A stretch of 64,000 nt of DNA from positions 9,734,001 to 9,798,000 of the forward strand of contig NC_071328.1 in assembly GCF_010183535.1 (NCBI RefSeq). Reading direction: 5' to 3'. Shown here piece by piece: positions 58,766-64,000 of this stretch (positions are counted from its first letter, which is position 1; each line of letters starts with the position of its first letter). Under the pieces are notes generated by a model that was given only the letters and a program-made list of their open reading frames with translations, made no database searches and had not been told where the DNA came from. The DNA comes from Caenorhabditis remanei. Taxonomy: Eukaryota; Nematoda; Chromadorea; Rhabditida; Rhabditidae. The translations under genes and the position numbers were made by a program.

Positions 58766-61700
58766 TGTACTCAATCTGTTAGATTTCTATCAAATATTTG
58801 AACAGTCAGAAAGCCACTACTGTCTGCAATAATATCAGAGAAAAGAAATGAAGAAGAAGGACTGTCTCAAACTTGTTCAAGTCAAGTAAACCGGTGGGAA
58901 ACAGCGAAAAAAGTAAAGAAATACATACACAAATAGACGATGGAAAAAACGAGAAGCCAAATGGTAAAAACGATGGAAAGAGGTCAAATAGTCAAATAAG
59001 AAATGTGTTGCGAGGGCGAAAATGTTACGATCTTTGAGCAGTGAGAACACTTTTTCACGAGGAGTTTCGAATGAGTTGAGAGGAAGAATATGATAAAAAG
59101 AGAGAAGAAGATGAGTCAGTGATGAGTGATTGGCCTTGTTTGGATAGAGTTCACTCAGGGGTCAGAGCACAATTTTAAAGTTTACGGGAGGTGTTTTCAG
59201 ATAACATATGTTGCATATTTCAAAAGAATAGCTATTCAGAGTACGGAGTAAAACTGGAATTGCATAAAGATCAGTCAAAAGAGTTTTCGCTTTTTGAATG
59301 CTTGAAAACAATTGTCAATAAAATAACTTCCACTAAATGCTTATTAAAATTATAAGCTAGTATACAGTATCCTTAAACTTACCACGAGTTAATATAACTT
59401 TAAACAAAAAGAATGAATAGAATAAAGCGATAATATCTTGGATTTTCCAATTTGCAGAATAAACCATCTCTATATCTTCGGAAGCTTCAAAAAATGTGAT
59501 TTATGTAGAAAATTTAGACGAAAAATTATAGACTACAAAGCGAAATGAACACAGAAAGCAGGTTAAATAGACTGATTGAACACGGATGGAATCAAGATAT
59601 CTGACAAGAGATCCACGTCATGGAACATCCAAATTAACGAGAGATCAGGCCTTTTGTTCAAACAAATCCCTCTTCCCCTCATTTTTTTTCTTTTTGAAGT
59701 GAATTTGTGATCCGTCTACGTGAGTCTCACTTGAGAGTTCTTCTCGTGTAAACAGCAAGCGGTTTACGAACTGGACCGGCTCTTTTTGTTTTACTAACAG
59801 ACAATGTGGAGCCAATGTGCACTAAACGAGTGAGTGTATGTGTGGCATCGGAAAGAAAAAACTGATGGAATGGTTGGGAATGACTTTAAAAGACTGTCAG
59901 AGATCGATGCGAGTCTGAAAATAATCGGATTCGGTGTCAAATAAACAGAGGACGTCATAAAATCAGAAGAGTAGGTAGAGGGCTGGAAAAAGATGCAATT
60001 GCACAAAACAACTGACGGTTGGAAATAGAAACCGTTTATTCAAAAAATGAGGTTTGTTGGAGAGAGAAACAATTGGAGAGAGAAACAGAACGGATGACCT
60101 TCAAAATTCATAAACAAGAGTTTTTGAAAATTATTTGATAGTTGTTCTATCGAAGAAGGTCAAACACATGGTAATGTAAGTATTTATTTCTCTTAAATTA
60201 AAAGAGGGAACGGACTTGTTGCGTTGATTGAGTGAGGAGGAAGTGTATTCAGAATACGAAAGAAATCGATCTCATTTCAAGTTAATCAGTATAAACTTCA
60301 CAGGTGTATCAATTTTTCCATTTCAATGAATCGTTTATGAAACCCAATTTCATAGCTCTTTTTTCTTTCTTCATCGATTCACTGAAAAAAGCTGGAACAG
60401 ACCGATATCTTACTTATAGGGTCCATAGACTTAAGTAATGTGAGCCATGTGTTTCAGAGTTGTTTCCATACTTTGGAAACCGACGAATTCCAAAGAAAAA
60501 ATCTGGTTGGGGGACAGCATCAATTCTGTACGAATTCGTTATTTCCAAAATGTTGATTGTACTTCTTTAAAAAAAAGAAAACATTTCCGGACACTCCTGA
60601 AAAGAATGCGTTGGGGAATAATTCTCCGTTTGAGGAATTCATTTTTTGGAGATAACAAATTGTCGTTTTGTCCCATTCTCTTCACTTTTTCTTAGTCTCC
60701 GACTAATACAACATCCACCTACTATTCACACTTTTCTCCCTCTCACTCTTCCATTTTTTTCCCATGTACAACATTCAGAAAATATATGACAAGTTCATCG
60801 AGAATGCATACTTTCTCAACGGACCGCCCGTTTTCAATCCAACTATTTTATCTACTTTTCACACCATTTCTAATTACTTTTCACTGCTTATTTCGTATCT
60901 ATTTTCTCTATTTCAAGCGGTTTTTTGTTCGACCTCCCACTTGACAATATGTCACAAATCGAATTGAAATGAGGGATTAGTCGAGAGAAAAGGCATGTTA
61001 ATGAGAGGACAAAAGAGGTCAAATGGACAAATTGTTGATGGGAGAAAGTGACCAGTTAGAGGAATCATATTCTCAATTTCCAATTCTTTTTCAACTTTAT
61101 TTTTTTCAAATATTGAACTCTCTGTGTCCTGTTTCACATTTAAAGTAGGTCTGACATTTCTCGTGCTGTTCTTTCAAACGTCTGTAAGCTCTCTGATCTG
61201 CTCAATTAACCAAGAAAGTATTTTAATGACTCAATGTCCACTTCTGTCAAAATCCACACTAGAACACCCGGATCTGTTTATCCCTCCGGACAGAGTCAGT
61301 TGTCCAAAATATTTGTGACCCTTTTCCATCTGAAGGCAATCAAAGAAGTTGTCAGGGAGCAGCGTTGCTCTTTCGCTTCCGGAGTCTTCTCTACTGATCG
61401 TTTTCCATGATAGAAGAACTCGAAGACGTGCCCCCAGTCCAATCTCTATTTTATTCCTATTTCTTCTTCTCACTTTTAGTCAATTTCGTGCAGGAGGCCG
61501 TGTGAGAAAGTACAACTCTTTCTTTTAATCCAATTGTTTTTTCTTTTCATCTTATTCGCACCTCACTGTCGTTTTTTTTTCTTCGAGAATCTCCGGGGAG
61601 TTTGGAAAATGAAAAATTGAATTAGTGCGTTCGGATAGATCAGTTTTCAAGATGAGCATTCGTTTTTTTTCCGGATTTTGTGAGGTGATGCGGGGGACCA

Positions 61701-62078
61701 TGGATTTTTTTTTGAGAAAACTTGATAATTCCCAAAAAATGGTATTTACCGTAATACGTGGCTCACTTATTTGAGCTGTATCAAAATAATCGCTCAACAA
61801 CAATTTGGAATCACCTTTTTGGAATTCGAATTTTCGTTAAAGTTACAAATCTTGCATTAGTGTAAAGAATGACTATCTTGATTTTACAATAGACAGAATC
61901 AAATTAATTCATCTTCCTAGTGAATCCTTTAGAGCCGATTCCGTTTGTTAAACATCTGAATCCTTTTTCCCCTAATGAGCATTGAACTATTCTATCATGA
62001 TCCATCTCATTTTTCTAATTGACGCCGTGGTCAGAAACGTACAGCTCGTTGCGCAACTTTTTCTATCGTCCAGCTCCT

Positions 62079-62305
62079 GCTCCTGCAACATTTCACCCAA
62101 TAACCGAATTACACCAAACATGGCGTATCTTGGCGGGTCTCCTTCTTCTGATGGACCACATTGTCTTATTTCTGAAGACACACATCCCTATGTGTATATA
62201 CACTACGCTTCTTCTCTTTCTTAATTGCATTTATTCATTTGTTCGTTGTCGTCGGCTGTCAGCTCACCGCCCTCCACATTGTCTACTTCTTCTCACACCC
62301 CGCTG
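62079..62305 (+). CDS. Low-confidence terminal exon, hydrophobic
   Basis: After TTTCTATCGTCCAG the frame is open for about 75 codons (APAPATFHPITELHQTWR ...) with two likely membrane segments, and ends at a TGA only 53 bp before the next ATG. That spacing, with a TTTTTTCAG acceptor between, would suit the end of an upstream operon gene. No donor partner was found upstream, so it may be chance. Confidence 0.2.
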
Positions 62306-62357
62306 AAACTTTTCATCTAAATATCACCTTTTTTCAGTATCAGGAATGAAATGAAAC

Positions 62358-63839
62358 ATGATTCGTCTCCTTGTTCAGTTCATTCTTCTAAGTGGCTCTG
62401 TTTGCCATGGCAGACTGATTAATTCAGAAGTTGTGAAGGATGTTTCTGTCTATTTGTGCTCACATATTTCTACTTATTCACATGCGAACATGAATGTAAG
62501 ATTTTGACATTACCCTATTCATGTTGACTATTAACTCAAATTCCAGTTCTTTTCTTATCCTGTCCAATTCTGTGTTACCCTTCGATCAGATAAAGGAATA
62601 CGGTAGGAGCAAGTTAAGCTGTCAGTTACTGCAACTTATTCCATTTCAGAGAAGAAATCAGAGATCTCCAATCAACGACGTCTCTTCAAAGTCGTGTTTC
62701 GATCTCTTGGAGACAATTGGCAACAGCCAATTCGTGCAGATTAACATTCAAGGGATATCAGACAGAATACCGAATATCTCCAGATTTAGGAGGTTATGAG
62801 ACATGTCAAACTTCAATTTCAAGGCATTTGTTCAAATTATCTCAAGGAATGAATATGGGAATAGAGAATCAGAAGAGGATTGAATTCAATTCAACGAATC
62901 AAGAGTGTCCGATTGTGAATGTTCCTACTGCATATCCAGTGAGATTTGAATTTAAGAGTTGGGAAAAGAAGTTGCTAGTTGAAGAGACAGACCTCGCAGT
63001 AACCGGTCACGGTACTGTCGCCATCAAAACCTCACTAAAAACTTCTATTTTTGTCAACTTGATGTCGTAGTTTGAACAGTTTTCTTCACTTAAAGCATAG
63101 CCACAAAATTTTTTATTAATAATTTCAGGAGTATGTGGCATGCAAATTTACTTCAAATGAATGGTATCAAATTGAATGGAAATCAACAATTCGATATGAA
63201 ACATTTCGGAATGGAGAATACGGTAGGCGTTGGCTCAAATTGATTTTGACCAACTAAATCAAGTGTTATTTAAGGAACTTATTGGGCAAACGACACACAG
63301 AATTTCATAGTGAAAATGAGCGAAGAAATGAGAAGAAATGGATCAGAACATGTTTGGTTGAAACGACTTTTGAAACTTGAGTCAAGGTACAAATATCATT
63401 CCTGAATTCTGATGAAGAACCTTGTTAAATTTCAGATTAGATGGGTGTGATGCCACGAAACTATTGATTCGATTCGCCGACGACTGGACATATTCAGCCA
63501 ACAGTATCAGTTTGAGTTATCGAATATTCGAAGGATCCACGAAAATTCATTCGGATCACATTGGAACTTTTGGAGTCGAAGGCTGGAAAGAAATGATTAT
63601 TCCATTGAAAAGAATTCCCGGTGATCACGAAATTTGTGCACAGGTATGTTCATTTTCTTTTGTTAAGAATAAACTTTTTGCAGCTTCTGAATCCCGCGGT
63701 GTCTCGTCATTACGTGTGTTCTAAAATCGTCGATACACTCGATTGTCCATTTCTTCCGGTTTCTTCCTCTCCCAAATATTCATTTTCATTCCTCATTTTC
63801 ACTTCTTGTTCCATTTTTCTGTTTTTGCATAGGTTCTAG
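62358..63839 (+). CDS. Secreted, possibly GPI-anchored cysteine-rich protein
   Basis: Seven exons (62,358-62,495, 62,547-62,602, 62,650-62,998, 63,129-63,222, 63,275-63,386, 63,436-63,643, 63,684-63,839) give 370 residues. It begins with a signal peptide (MIRLLVQFILLSGSVCHG). The mature part has ten cysteines spread singly (YLCSH, QFCVT, NSCRL, ETCQT, QECPI, VACKF, DGCDA, EICAQ, YVCSK, LDCPF) and N-glycosylation sequons NST, NDT and NGS. The end, SSPKYSFSFLIFTSCSIFLFLHRF when read across its two halves, is a short hydrophobic tail after small residues, as in GPI-attachment signals. Two upstream ATGs (62,345, 62,351) are followed at once by a stop. Family not recognised. Confidence 0.75.
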
Positions 63840-64000
63840 TTCAAAAAGCAATAAAAAAAATCGAAAGTTATCCTTCTTTTTCCCATTCACAAATACATTT
63901 AAATGAACGAAACACACCGTGATGTTGATCTGAGACAACTGCTGTTTCGATAGGTGTTGGACATAAATTTTATTTTATGAGTGAGGTGACAGAATACTTT
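63840..64000. other. 3' flank of the last gene
   Basis: AATAAA-like words at 63,850-63,856 lie shortly after the stop and probably end the transc­ript. Nothing else is visible before the window edge. Confidence 0.4.

Larger units (their letters stand above)
57604..62357. other. Region downstream of YOP1-like exon, no clear gene
   Basis: 4.7 kb in which the missing YOP1 exons could lie but were not recognised. A GT microsatellite occurs at 58,751-58,765. An exon-like frame after a TCGTCCAG acceptor at about 62,078 runs to a stop at 62,305 with two hydrophobic stretches (ILAGLLLLMDHIVLFL; IYTTLLLFLNCIYSFV); it is listed separately. Confidence 0.4.

Noticed and set aside
60447..60695. Possible YOP1 downstream exon after a TGTTTCAG acceptor
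   Set aside because: The translated frame has no TB2/DP1/HVA22 features.

Overview
The window is nuclear DNA of a Caenorhabditis-type nematode. Evidence: AT-rich sequence, many short introns (about 45-70 bp) ending in the worm acceptor TTTTCAG, coding exons that open directly after an acceptor (as expected for spliced-leader trans-splicing), one operon-like gene pair, and orthologues whose order matches what I recall of C. elegans chromosome I (uba-2 next to vps-25). Species is not determined. All multi-exon models were assembled by hand from reading frame plus GT/AG junctions; exon lengths sum to whole codons, but no transcript or alignment was available.

Layout. 1-3,100 (minus): a tandem family of small acidic proteins, one copy with a damaged start, plus decayed or partial duplicated exons. 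4,094-5,005 (minus): four-pass membrane protein. 6,366-6,646 (minus): two orphan coding exons. 6,995-9,496 (minus): USP3-type deubiquitinase, divergent from rps-6 (10,068-11,014, plus). 11,131-11,314: palindromic MITE-like repeat. 11,639-14,532 (minus): SUMO E1 subunit uba-2. 15,658-18,286 (minus): RING-H2 ubiquitin ligase. 19,575-23,794 (plus): vps-25 (ESCRT-II) and trmt-61 (tRNA m1A58 methyltransferase), spaced as an SL2 operon. 24,040-24,668 (minus): prefoldin subunit 3. 27,517-27,942 (plus): small secreted peptide-like precursor. 28,082-29,273 (minus): secreted cysteine protein with acidic tail. 29,740-31,653 (minus): protein tyrosine phosphatase with proline-rich tail. 34,763-41,002 (plus): large DUF1399/GRDP-like protein ending in a Cys-Gly repeat. 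41,934-45,452 (minus): probable MATH/BTB-like adaptor. 45,453-57,376: about 12 kb without a convincing gene, containing a 1.1-kb fold-back element (55,106-56,218) whose arms carry tRNA-like A and B boxes. 57,377-57,603 (plus): first coding exon of a REEP5/YOP1 protein whose remainder I cannot find. 62,358-63,839 (plus): secreted, possibly GPI-anchored cysteine protein.

The housekeeping part (4-24.7 kb) is gene-dense and centred on ubiquitin/SUMO, translation, membrane sorting and folding. The right half is sparse, with long non-coding spacers, low-complexity tracts and lineage-restricted secreted genes. The most notable structures are the nearly perfect fold-back element with pol III-like boxes and a 3-bp TAA target duplication, the tandem acidic family with start-codon loss, a composite repeat in trmt-61 intron 3, and a perfect four-unit heat-shock element upstream of prefoldin 3.
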